64,000 nucleotides of DNA from Versatilivorator sp963663845. GTDB taxonomy: Bacteria > Acidobacteriota > Terriglobia > Versatilivoradales > Versatilivoraceae. The notes beneath the pieces were generated by a model. It did no database searches and was not told the origin of the DNA. It was given only the letters and a program-made list of their open reading frames with translations. The translations under genes were made by a program, and so were the position numbers. Shown here piece by piece: positions 46,429 through 54,804 of this stretch; position 1 is the stretch's first letter; each line of letters begins with the position of its first letter. Location of the stretch: positions 3,100,001 to 3,164,000 of the forward strand of contig OY760650.2 in the NCBI GenBank assembly GCA_963663845.2, given 5' to 3'.

Positions 46429-47442
46429 ATGTCCTTCGCCCAGTTTCAGGCGCACCTCCGCCAGGGAAAGTTCAGTCCCGCCTATTTCATTTTCGGTCCC
46501 GACGCCTACCTGAGAGATGCGGCCAGGAAGGCTCTCATGGAAGCCTTGACCCGGGCCTGGGGAGGCGAACCGCCGAGTTCGAACGTCGATCTGGACCAGA
46601 CCCGGCTGGACGAGTTGCTGGCCTCGGCCTTGACCCCCTCGCTGTTTGCGCCCCGGCAGGTGGTTAAGGTCCGGGGAGTCATGAAGCTGCGAGACCGGCA
46701 GGTCAGGGAACTGGCCGACTACCTGGCGCGTCCCGGCACGGCAACCGTAATGGTGTTCCTGGCCGGAGAGCTGGGCCGCGACGACCGCAGGAAAAAGATT
46801 TTCAAGACGCTGCAGGCGGGCAGCCGGATGGTGGACCTGGCCGCCCTGAACGAGGCTCAGACCCGAAGCTGGATCAGCAAGGCCCTGGGGAAGCGGGGGC
46901 ACGGTATCCAGGAGGAGGCGGTGGAGTGCCTGGTCGAACTCCAGGGGACCGATTTGGGCCGGTTGCACCTGGAGGTGGAAAAGCTGTCACTGCTTGCCGG
47001 GGAGGGGAACGCCGTCACTCTGGAAATGGTTCAGGAGTCGGCCGGATATTGCCGGGACCACACCGTCTTCGACTTCCTGGATGCGGTGCTGGCCCAGGAT
47101 CGCCGGCAAGCGCTGCGGTTGTGCTGTGAACTGTCGGCTCAGCCTGCAGGCATGCTGTCGATGGTCACGCTGCTGGGGCGGCGGCTGCGCAGCCTGCTCC
47201 AAATCCAGGAGATCTCGCCAGCCATGAAGCTGGGGGAAATGGCTCGTCAGATCGGGGCCAATCCCTATTTCCTGAAGCGGCTGCGGGACCCCGCCAAACG
47301 CTTTCGCCGCCAGGCCTTGGTGACGGCCATCGATCGCTTGGCATCCATCGATGACGGCATCAAGCGGTCCAGCCCCGACAGCCGCCTCCGCCTGGAGCGC
47401 CTGGTTGCCGACCTGAGCGCCCGCCCCGGCAGCGCCCGCTGA
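46429..47442 (+). CDS. holA: DNA polymerase III, delta subunit
   Basis: 337 residues, starting 5 bases after lptE. Clamp-loader wrench: AYFIFGPDAYLRDAARKAL at the N-terminus, RQVVKVRGVMKL, the GTDLGRLHLEVEKLSLLAG motif typical of HolA, and DHTVFDFLDAVLAQDRRQAL. Opens the sliding clamp as part of the gamma complex. leuS-lptE-holA is a well-known gene order. Confidence 0.94.
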   Translation: MSFAQFQAHLRQGKFSPAYFIFGPDAYLRDAARKALMEALTRAWGGEPPSSNVDLDQTRLDELLASALTPSLFAPRQVVKVRGVMKLRDRQVRELADYLARPGTATVMVFLAGELGRDDRRKKIFKTLQAGSRMVDLAALNEAQTRSWISKALGKRGHGIQEEAVECLVELQGTDLGRLHLEVEKLSLLAGEGNAVTLEMVQESAGYCRDHTVFDFLDAVLAQDRRQALRLCCELSAQPAGMLSMVTLLGRRLRSLLQIQEISPAMKLGEMARQIGANPYFLKRLRDPAKRFRRQALVTAIDRLASIDDGIKRSSPDSRLRLERLVADLSARPGSAR

Positions 47443-47452
47443 GAAGCGCGAG

Positions 47453-47854
47453 TCAATTTTCCGGGTCGGATCGGTCGGTTTTCCGGAAGATCTCCTCGGC
47501 GGATTGCAGCCCTTCCCAGGCGGAGGGAAAGCCCGCATAGAAGGCCATCTGGAGCATGGTCTCGCGGATCTCCTCCCGGGTGGCGCCGTTGCCCAGAGCC
47601 ATCTCCACGTTGAGCTCCAGTGCCCGGGTCCTCCCCAAGGCGGTCAGGCCCGCGATGGTGACCAGGCTGCGGGTGCGCAGGTCGAGCTGGGAGCGCGTCC
47701 ACACCTCGCCGGCCAGCACTCCCAATACGAACTGCTGGAAGTCGGGCGAAATCTGTCCCCAGACCTCCCGGAGCTGGCGCGCCCTGTCTGCTCCGGCCAT
47801 TTGAGCGAACTGCTCGAACCCTCGCTGCACCCTGTCTTGAGTCGGTTCCGTCAT
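47453..47854 (-). CDS. Carboxymuconolactone decarboxylase (CMD) family protein
   Basis: 133 residues: QLDLRTRSLVTIAGLTALGR and GATREEIRETMLQMAFYAGFP are CMD-family blocks. There is no CXXC redox pair, so it is not an AhpD-type peroxidase; closer to gamma-carboxymuconolactone decarboxylase (PcaC-type), although no other protocatechuate genes are present. Ends 10 bases from the convergent holA stop. Confidence 0.88.
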   Translation of the reverse strand: MTEPTQDRVQRGFEQFAQMAGADRARQLREVWGQISPDFQQFVLGVLAGEVWTRSQLDLRTRSLVTIAGLTALGRTRALELNVEMALGNGATREEIRETMLQMAFYAGFPSAWEGLQSAEEIFRKTDRSDPEN

Positions 47855-48174
47855 GAAAGTCCTCCCCCTTTGGTTTGTGACATTCCCCGGCGTTTCCGGC
47901 TTCCAAGAACCGGGATCCTTATCGCGTCAATCGGATCACGATCAGACCTTTTGTACCCCACAAAATTACAGGGACGCACAAGGCGTCCCTGGGGTCACAA
48001 CAAACCGGACACTCGTTATTCCCTGTTCGGGCTTCGGGCGACGGTCCGGTGGGTCTTATTGGTGCAATTAGGACATAATGAACATTACTTGACAACTTTT
48101 TTTACTCCCTGCTCAGCCAACCCCCAGTTGCCCCAAGAAGTTACAACGAGAACGACGACGACGTAAGGACGTGA
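47855..48174. other. Intergenic region with a 21-bp hairpin
   Basis: 320 bases without a supported gene. AGGGACGCACAAGGCGTCCC T at 47970-47990 is a perfect 8-bp stem with a 5-base loop, not followed by T-residues. The DNA is AT-richer from about 48040 on (ACATAATGAACATTACTTGA). Confidence 0.45.
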
Positions 48175-48369
48175 TTGGGTATGTGGTTGATTCTCCCTTT
48201 GACGACTGCGAGGAAAGCAGTGACCATCTGCAAAAGAGAAGAAGAGCTATTCAAGGAGTGGAAAAAGAGACGAGAGTCCTTTGTTCGTGATGGCGTGGTG
48301 TCAGAACATGCACTCCTGCACTATGCTTTGCTGGATGCGATCAAGGAAATCAAGGAAAAACAAGAATGA
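48175..48369 (+). CDS. Small hypothetical protein
   Basis: 64 residues, lysine/glutamate-rich, probably helical: KREEELFKEWKKRRESFV, then LHYALLDAIKEIKEKQE. AAGGACG lies upstream. AT-richer than hemH. No family recognised; could be a real small protein or a remnant. Confidence 0.4.
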   Translation: MGMWLILPLTTARKAVTICKREEELFKEWKKRRESFVRDGVVSEHALLHYALLDAIKEIKEKQE

Positions 48370-48423
48370 AGCTGACTTGGCGTCTTGCGCTCAACTGAAA
48401 CCAAGGAAAGAGTGGGGAGTCCG

Positions 48424-49395
48424 GTGTCCGAAGACTGTCATGCCAACAAGAAGGGTCAAGCCGTTCTACTGATCGGTTTCGGGGGACCGACCCGAAGCGA
48501 TGAGATTCGTCCCTTTCTGGACAACGTCCTGCGCGGGCGCCGGGTGCCCCGGGAACGGATCGAGGAAGTGGCCCACCATTACGAATTGATCGGAGGCCGC
48601 TCGCCCTTCAACGAGCTGACCTTCCGCCAGGCGGACGGCCTGCGGCGGCTGCTGGAAAAGGAGGGCCCTGGAATCCCCGTATACGTGGGAATGCGCAACT
48701 GGCACCCTCTGTTGGCGGACGTTCTGGAACGGATGGCCGAGGACGGGGTGTGCCGGGCGGTCGGGGTCATCCTGGCGCCCCACCAGGGCGAGGCAAGCTG
48801 GGGGCGCTACCAGGAGGCGGTTGGGGAGGCCCGGATCTCGGTGGAGGCCAAGCTGGGACGACCGGCGCCGGCGGTGGACTACTGCGAGGCCTGGTTTGCC
48901 CATCCCGACTACGTGGAGGCGGTCGCCGACCGGATCCGGCGCCAGTGGGAGCGGATTCCAAGCCGGAGCCGGCCGAAGACCAGGCTGCTCTTTACGGCCC
49001 ACAGCGTTCCCAGCCGCTTCGATAGCCCTTACGTGGACCAGCTTCGGGAGTCCTGCCGGGCGGTGGCTTCGGCCCTGGAGATCCCGGATTGGGAACTCGT
49101 CTACCAGAGCCGCAGCGGCGGGCCGCGGGACCCCTGGCTGGAACCGGACGTCTGCGACGTCATCGAAAGCCTGGGCAAGAAGAAATGTCCGGGCGTGTTG
49201 CTGGCTCCCATCGGTTTCGTGTGCGATCACGTGGAGGTTCTCTACGACCTGGACGTCGAGGCCCGGCAGGTCGCCCGGAAGTGGAAGATGGAGTTTTACC
49301 GGGCTCCGACGGTCAACGACCACCCCCGCTTCATCCGGATGCTAGCCGACGTGGTCAGGCGGGCTATGGAGGGTGGGGTGTCTCCCGGGGGCTAG
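48424..49395 (+). CDS. hemH: Ferrochelatase
   Basis: 323 residues from the GTG at 48424, with GGGGAG upstream (a TTG at 48385 is the alternative). Inserts Fe2+ into protoporphyrin IX or coproporphyrin III. Family motifs: LLIGFGGPTRSDEI, YVGMRNWHPLLADV, LLFTAHSVPSRF with the catalytic histidine, YQSRSGGPRDPWLEPD, and LAPIGFVCDHVEVLYDLD with the catalytic glutamate. No other haem genes nearby. Confidence 0.95.
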   Translation: MSEDCHANKKGQAVLLIGFGGPTRSDEIRPFLDNVLRGRRVPRERIEEVAHHYELIGGRSPFNELTFRQADGLRRLLEKEGPGIPVYVGMRNWHPLLADVLERMAEDGVCRAVGVILAPHQGEASWGRYQEAVGEARISVEAKLGRPAPAVDYCEAWFAHPDYVEAVADRIRRQWERIPSRSRPKTRLLFTAHSVPSRFDSPYVDQLRESCRAVASALEIPDWELVYQSRSGGPRDPWLEPDVCDVIESLGKKKCPGVLLAPIGFVCDHVEVLYDLDVEARQVARKWKMEFYRAPTVNDHPRFIRMLADVVRRAMEGGVSPGG

Positions 49396-49522
49396 CTGCG
49401 AGTCGTGATTGCGTTTCTGGGAAGGGGCATCTTGTTCCGGAAGGATTCTCCTGATCCGCCGCCTACGCGGCTATAATCGTTCATTCGCAGTACAACGGGG
49501 AGATAACCCAGGGCGGTTGTGA

Positions 49523-50863
49523 ATGTCTCCCCTGTGCGTTATGTCTGCTCTAATGACAACCAGCGGGAGAAACGCCCCGGAACGGAATCGGCTCAGGCCC
49601 GAGGATCGCACCGTTCACGACTGGTACCGTTTCGTGTTGTCCTTTCCGTCGCACCTCGTTCGCGACTACCTCGATGCGTTCCGTGTCGATTCCGGGCAGC
49701 GGGTCCTTGATCCGTTCTGTGGCACCGGAACGACGTTGGTGGAGTGCAAGAAGCTAGGCATCCCCAGCGTCGGGATCGAGCGCAATCCGATGGCCGGATT
49801 CGCGAGCCGCACAAAGCTGGATTGGGGCGTCGATCCCGACACGCTTGTCTCTCACGCCAGGGAAGTGGGCGCACAAGCGATCGACCTGCTTGAAAATCAA
49901 GGAATCAACGACTTCGGGACAGCGCCCCTGTTCCCGGCGAACGGCATCCCGATCAACGACCTCCAGACACTACCTCCCGACAAGCTGAGCCTGCTGCTGA
50001 AGAACTCGATCAGCCCGCTGCCGCTTCACAAGACGCTGCTGCTGCTCGACCTCCTCGATCAGAACCGAAACGACAGGTTCCGGTCTCATGAGCGACTGGC
50101 GCTCGCGGCAGCGCTTGTCTCGGAAATCGGCAACCTCCATTTCGGTCCCGAGGTGGGGGTCAGAAGAATCCAAAAGGACGCTCCGGTGATCGGTCCATGG
50201 CTGAGTCACGTCACGACAATGGGTCGTGATCTTGGGATGTTGCGGGGAATGATCGAATCCGAAGCCACGGTCCATCTTGGGGACGCTCGCCGAATGGAGG
50301 ATTTTCTGGAGCCGTCCTCCATCGATGTCGTCATCACCTCTCCGCCGTATCCGAACGAGAAAGACTACACGCGGACGACTCGGCTCGAGAGTGTGCTGCT
50401 CGGCTTCGTTGGGAACAAGCAGGATCTCCGTTGCTTGAAGCAGGGACTGGTCCGCTCCAATACGCGAAGCGTGTACAAGGCGGATGGCGACGATGCCCTG
50501 GTCAGGGAACACGAAGGCATTCAGCGCATCGCCCGGCTCATCGAAGCACGCCGCCTCGAGCAGGGCAAGACATCGGGTTTCGAACGCCAGTACGCGAGAG
50601 TCACGAAGCTGTACTTCGGAGGGATGGTCCGGCACCTGGCGAGCCTCAGGAGTCGATTGCGTCCGGGCGCGAGGCTTGCGTACGTCGTCGGGGATCAAGC
50701 GTCCTACCTGAGGGTCATGATCAGGACCGGCCGACTCCTGGGCGACCTTGCTCAGAACCTCGGTTACGAGTTGGATGGAATCGACCTGTTCAGGACCAGA
50801 ATCGCCACGGCCAGTCGGCAGTACCTGCGTGAGGAGGTTGTCCGGCTCCGATGGGCGGGGTGA
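49523..50863 (+). CDS. DNA methyltransferase (SPPY class)
   Basis: 446 residues. SAM site motif I at about residues 60-75 (RVLDPFCGTGTTLVE), catalytic motif IV at about 270 (VVITSPPYPNEKDY), typical of N4-cytosine or N6-adenine methylases. The long stretch between would hold the target-recognition domain. Start at 49523 is uncertain; ATGs at 49541 and 49553 also fit. Directly followed, with a 13-base overlap, by a broken restriction endonuclease, so it is the surviving half of a restriction-modification system. Confidence 0.85.
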   Translation: MSPLCVMSALMTTSGRNAPERNRLRPEDRTVHDWYRFVLSFPSHLVRDYLDAFRVDSGQRVLDPFCGTGTTLVECKKLGIPSVGIERNPMAGFASRTKLDWGVDPDTLVSHAREVGAQAIDLLENQGINDFGTAPLFPANGIPINDLQTLPPDKLSLLLKNSISPLPLHKTLLLLDLLDQNRNDRFRSHERLALAAALVSEIGNLHFGPEVGVRRIQKDAPVIGPWLSHVTTMGRDLGMLRGMIESEATVHLGDARRMEDFLEPSSIDVVITSPPYPNEKDYTRTTRLESVLLGFVGNKQDLRCLKQGLVRSNTRSVYKADGDDALVREHEGIQRIARLIEARRLEQGKTSGFERQYARVTKLYFGGMVRHLASLRSRLRPGARLAYVVGDQASYLRVMIRTGRLLGDLAQNLGYELDGIDLFRTRIATASRQYLREEVVRLRWAG

Positions 50864-51309
50864 TCCCGCTCGTTCGAGGCGGCGCTGATCGTCATGGCCA
50901 AGTCAAGGTACGCCGCGATTTCACGGGCATCACCTGCTACTCGTTGCAGAACCACCTGCGGACCTCGGTGCCCGACATCGGACAGGTTGAAACTGACGAG
51001 TTGTACGTGGGAGTCGATAAGAAGGGGCGCTAGTACGTCCTTCCCGTGCAGGCCAAGGGCGGACGCGACGAGTTGAACATCGTCCAGATCGAACAAGACA
51101 TGGCGCTTTGCGAATCCAGGTTCCCGGATCTGATCTGCCTTCCGGTGGCGGCCCAATTCATGCGTGACCAAGTGATCGCACTTTTCTCGTTCGAGAGAAC
51201 GGACGGCGAGGTAAAGATTCTGTCGGAGCGGCACTACAAGCTGGTGGAGACGAACGAACTCACACCTGAAGACTTGGCCGCGTATCGGCGGCGCGCGGAC
51301 GCTGATTGA
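50851..51309 (+). pseudogene. Restriction endonuclease remnant with in-frame TAG
   Basis: One frame from the ATG at 50851 to TGA at 51307-51309 is interrupted by a single TAG at 51031-51033. Either side reads naturally: GQVETDELYVGVDKKGR, stop, YVLPVQAKGGRDELNIVQIE. This is the core of a PD-(D/E)XK nuclease (D...QAK). The N-terminal part expected for a full enzyme is missing as well. Downstream of its methylase, it explains the pair as a dead or orphaned restriction-modification system. A suppressed or miscalled codon is the alternative. Confidence 0.7.
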
Positions 51310-51414
51310 GAGCGGGAGGCGCGTGTAATCCACTTTCAGTTGTAAAGGCGTCTGAGCACGCCGGTGCCGACGGGAATCTAGACAGCCGGGGTCGCGGATC
51401 GCCCGTTTCTGGCC

Positions 51415-51471
51415 TCAGGCCGCCATCAGCGCACCCACCCGCTTGACGTTGAGGGCCAGACACACCGGGCT
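51415..51471 (-). pseudogene. Transposase C-terminal scrap
   Basis: Reverse strand SPVCLALNVKRVGALMAA followed by a stop resembles the C-terminal end of IS5/IS1182-type transposases (ALN+KRL..L). Only ~18 residues, so tentative. It separates the dead endonuclease from the serine protease. Confidence 0.3.
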
Positions 51472-51570
51472 ATGGGAAATAAACGGGATGGTCAATCGCT
51501 ACTGCCATCGCAAGGACCGGCTTCCAATCCCTCCAAATTGTCCCTCCAAAATGCGAAATGGAGTAGCGAC

Positions 51571-53106
51571 ATGCGAAAGATCTTCTTATTGGTTTTGCTA
51601 TTGGTTTTTCCCCTATACGGGGAGGGGCTTTCCCGACAGTCTCACCCTATTAGAGGAGGAGACCGGACTCCTTTTGGGAGTATGAAGTCTGTAGTACTGG
51701 TCAGCAAGGGAGATGGTAACGCTTGTACAGGAACGATTGTGCATCGAAATTGGATCCTTACCGCAGCCCATTGCAGCCTGAAATCCGACTTGATGGAGCC
51801 GTCTGGAATTCGCTCCGTTACCTTTGGGTGGAAAACGTCTTATGAGGAAACAATATCCAGGATCGGTAGAGTCATCGCTCACCCCGAATACGAATCCCGG
51901 GACGGCCGCAGCTATCGATATGATGTTGCCTTGATTGAACTGCTAGATCCCGTCCCAGAGGGATTTGACCCCCTTCCCCTTATGTCGCGGGGACTAGAAG
52001 ATGAAATGATGCGGCCAGGGATGACAGGGATGATGGTAGGTCACGGGGTTATTCCCGGAGGGGAGTACATGACTTGGTTACACCAAGCCGAGGTTCCGGT
52101 TAAGTTGCCAGGGCCTTGCCGCTCGGATTGGGGAGGTTTACCAGAAATAGTTTTGGATAGCACCCTCTGCGCTGGAACGAGAATGAAGCGGTTAACTTCG
52201 GGAGATAGCGGAGGGCCTTTATTGATCTCTACTGGACGGAAACAATTTGTTCAGGCAGGGATTGCTTTTCGTTCTACCGGAGGTTTGGGTTCAGACGGGC
52301 TCCCTCGCCTCTTTGGCCTCTATACCCGGGCCTCCTCCATCTATGAATGGGTCCAATCTTACTTATCCTCTTCGCTTTCGGCTCCGGTGATTTTGACTCA
52401 TGTATTCTCAGGGGACCTAAACGGCAATGATTCTTGGACCGAGGCAGTAATCACAAACCAAGGAGAGTCCCCTTGCTCCGTCAATTTGAAGTTTTCCCTA
52501 GGGACTGAAGAAGCCCCTCCAGTTTACTTCGATGAGATGATCTATCCCAAAAACCTTTTGTCCCTCTCCCTCCCTGCCTTTGCTACCCGATCCGTTAATA
52601 TCACTTCGCCCAACAACGAATTTATCCACGGATCGCTTTATATTGAGTCCAATTGCTCTTTCTTAAACGTTCAGGGGAGGTATCTAATCCAGAACCGAAG
52701 AGAGGAGATTCAGGAGGTTTTCTCCGTTAGCCCGCAAGCAGAGCAAGATTGGTTTAGCAGGGGAGGAGGATGCATATCCCTAGCCTCGAAGTTTGGGAAT
52801 GGAAGAGACGTTGGGCTAGCGTTCGTAACGGCTAAACCGGGAGACGTAGCTCCCCCGGGGACGATGCTAGAAGCTACGGCCTTTAACTGGGATGCCGTCT
52901 ACGAAAGGAAGTTAGAAAGTGTTCCTGTTACGGGTCGGAAAACGGCTCTGAATCCCTGGAAGCTATCGGAGCCAAAACTTCTGCAGCTTTGCCTTACGGG
53001 CCCCAATTTGGGACACTCCTTCAAGCTAGCGATCATTGCCATAGGAGCTAAGGCTACTCGGGGGGGGGTTCAGTATTTCTCGGAGGATTTGATGCCGTAT
53101 CGATAG
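51571..53106 (+). CDS. Secreted trypsin-like serine protease
   Basis: 511 residues from the ATG at 51571, preceded by GGAG; signal peptide IFLLVLLLVFPLYGEG. Chymotrypsin fold with complete triad: histidine in WILTAAHCSL, aspartate in YDVALIELLD, serine in SGDSGGPLLIS. The C-terminal ~250 residues (from LTHVFSGDLNGND) form two beta-rich domains of unknown role. Lower GC than the background, flanked by transposon scraps and followed by small membrane protein genes: probably acquired. Confidence 0.9.
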   Translation: MRKIFLLVLLLVFPLYGEGLSRQSHPIRGGDRTPFGSMKSVVLVSKGDGNACTGTIVHRNWILTAAHCSLKSDLMEPSGIRSVTFGWKTSYEETISRIGRVIAHPEYESRDGRSYRYDVALIELLDPVPEGFDPLPLMSRGLEDEMMRPGMTGMMVGHGVIPGGEYMTWLHQAEVPVKLPGPCRSDWGGLPEIVLDSTLCAGTRMKRLTSGDSGGPLLISTGRKQFVQAGIAFRSTGGLGSDGLPRLFGLYTRASSIYEWVQSYLSSSLSAPVILTHVFSGDLNGNDSWTEAVITNQGESPCSVNLKFSLGTEEAPPVYFDEMIYPKNLLSLSLPAFATRSVNITSPNNEFIHGSLYIESNCSFLNVQGRYLIQNRREEIQEVFSVSPQAEQDWFSRGGGCISLASKFGNGRDVGLAFVTAKPGDVAPPGTMLEATAFNWDAVYERKLESVPVTGRKTALNPWKLSEPKLLQLCLTGPNLGHSFKLAIIAIGAKATRGGVQYFSEDLMPYR

Positions 53107-53119
53107 GAGAAGAGGGTTG

Positions 53120-53347
53120 ATGAAGGATTTTCTCGTCCCCTGTATCATCTTATTGATCGCTGTTGTTCTGATCCACTACTTGACGACTTCCAGAACAAGC
53201 TCGCCTTCCTGGGAATCGAGTCTTCGCCGGCATTCGTTCGCGAGCCCGAGGGCAACGGCTGTATTGAACGTTTCTTCAGGATGCTCAAGGAGCAACTGCT
53301 GTGGGCCCGGCACTTCCAGGCCATACCCGAACTGGTCCGGGCATTAG
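53120..53347 (+). CDS. Small membrane peptide, probably truncated by a transposon remnant
   Basis: The ATG at 53120 follows GAGGG. Only the first ~20 residues look natural: a single membrane helix FLVPCIILLIAVVLIHYL. From about 53180 the frame runs out of register through the IS3-like remnant, so the original end is lost. Starts 13 bases after the protease stop. Confidence 0.35.
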   Translation: MKDFLVPCIILLIAVVLIHYLTTSRTSSPSWESSLRRHSFASPRATAVLNVSSGCSRSNCCGPGTSRPYPNWSGH

Positions 53348-53451
53348 AGGAGCTTCGCGCTCTCTACAACCAGCACTGGTTGATTGAGCGTTTGGGCTTC
53401 GAGCCTCCGGTTCAGGCAAGACAACGCCTTGCCTTGCAACCGGCGGCTTGA
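53185..53451 (+). pseudogene. IS3/IS481-type integrase C-terminal remnant
   Basis: Frame from 53185: DFQNKLAFLGIESSPAFVRE, PEGNGCIERFFRMLKEQLLW, HWLIERLGFEPPVQAR, ending TGA at 53449-53451. This is the last third of an rve-type transposase, with the EXXXXXXERFXXXLK region of the third catalytic residue. No N-terminal half or terminal repeats seen. Confidence 0.75.
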
Positions 53452-53539
53452 GTATGGTGCGTCTTAACCGTCCAATAAATCGGGGCCGGTAAATCCACTA
53501 TTTGATAGAGGGGTACTTTCGCAGGCGATAGGAGGGTTG

Positions 53540-53791
53540 ATGGAAGAAAAAGGAGAAGGATTCAGAGCAACCATTCAAACCTTAAGAGCGAGGCTTTCAA
53601 CAGCAGCGAAAGGGCGAGGGGGTATGGCAACTTTAGCTCTGGTTGTTTTGGTTGCAGGGTTAGTAGTTCTTGTCTATTTACGTGTATCCCACGAAAACTC
53701 AGATAAGCTTACTGTCCCTATCTGGATTATCGGAATGGCCATCCTCTGGCTCGCATCAGATCTAGGCCGATGGCTGCGAGGAAAAGGTTAA
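53540..53791 (+). CDS. Small two-helix membrane protein
   Basis: 83 residues from the ATG at 53540, 6 bases after GGAGGG. Basic N-terminal part, then two membrane helices: TLALVVLVAGLVVLVYL and VPIWIIGMAILWLAS, ending in a basic tail. Its CGATAGGAGGGTTGATG start region resembles that before 53120. Function unknown. Confidence 0.55.
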   Translation: MEEKGEGFRATIQTLRARLSTAAKGRGGMATLALVVLVAGLVVLVYLRVSHENSDKLTVPIWIIGMAILWLASDLGRWLRGKG

Positions 53792-53809
53792 GGGCCTTCT
53801 TATTAAATC

Positions 53810-54539
53810 TCAATACCGGAGCCTCTTCCCATCCATCCCCCGGGCTATAACCGCCATCCGTTCCATTACTCCGAGGGGACGAAGGATATGCCTTCCCTGG
53901 AATTCGTTGACGTAGCGCTGGAGATGCTTCCGGCTCCACTGGTGATAGGTTCCGTGATATCCCCGCTTTAGGAAAGCTCAGAAGGATTCAATCCCATTCG
54001 TATGAACCGATCCCCGGACGTACTCTCCCAGTTCGCGAGTGGCATATTCCCGGTTAGGATAGTCGGAATAACTCCGGTTTTGATCGGTGTAGACTTTAGC
54101 ATTCCAAGTGCGTTCGCTCATCCAGGAGCCAATGGAGCCCCCCTTTCGTAGTATGCTGGACCACTTGAGCGCTGATCCGGTTAGTTCCTCGGTCTAAGAC
54201 GCCTACAACCGGGACCTTTCCCGTTGGCCCTCGCCCGGCTCGAGTCTTTTTCCGTCCGTGCCTGTTTCGCTCCTTTCCTCCAATATAGGTTTCATCTACC
54301 TCGACAGGACCCTTGAATCCGGGAAGCTTCTCCTCTTCCCAAGCCTCCCGGATTCGATGCGCTAGGTACCAGGCGGTTTTTTTGCGTAATCCCGAGTTCA
54401 CGATGTAGCCGCATCGAGGAGATCCCCTTAACCCCCGTTGTGATTGCGTAAGTAGCAACGTCCTAAATCCGGCAACCGAGGTTCGATCCGTGCATAACGC
54501 TCCCTGTCTTCAGGGAGAAATCCTTTTTACAATCCCGGC
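53810..54539 (-). pseudogene. IS1595-family (ISXO2-like) transposase, decayed
   Basis: Reverse strand pieces in order: KGISSMRLHRELGITQKTA, WYLAHRIREAWEE, GPVEVDETYIGGKERNRHGR, VPVVGVLDRGTNRISAQVV, YVRGSVHTNGIESF, stop (TGA where tryptophan is expected), AFLKRGYHGTYHQWSRKHL, and VNEFQGRH to TGA at 53810-53812. At least two frameshifts (near 54120 and 54430) and one nonsense codon. The zinc-ribbon N-terminus is missing because the IS4-like element at 54540 cuts it off. Confidence 0.8.
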
Positions 54540-54804
54540 CACTACTGTCCGGTTAAGCTTTCAAGACGTTGATGTAAACGATTTATTCTCATCAGGTTAC
54601 GAGTGGAAATGACTGTTTTCGACTTCAACGCGCCGCAGCATGTCAGCCATACTATCTCCACGTTCATGTGGAAAGGAGTGGCTGATGTACACGGGACCAA
54701 TGGTGTTCTCCCAGTTGATGGATTTTCTGCCCAGGCACGAGTTCAGCCAGTGCGTTCGCCGGTATCAAGGCAACTACCGGGTGCGCAAGTTTTCCTGCCT
54801 CGAT

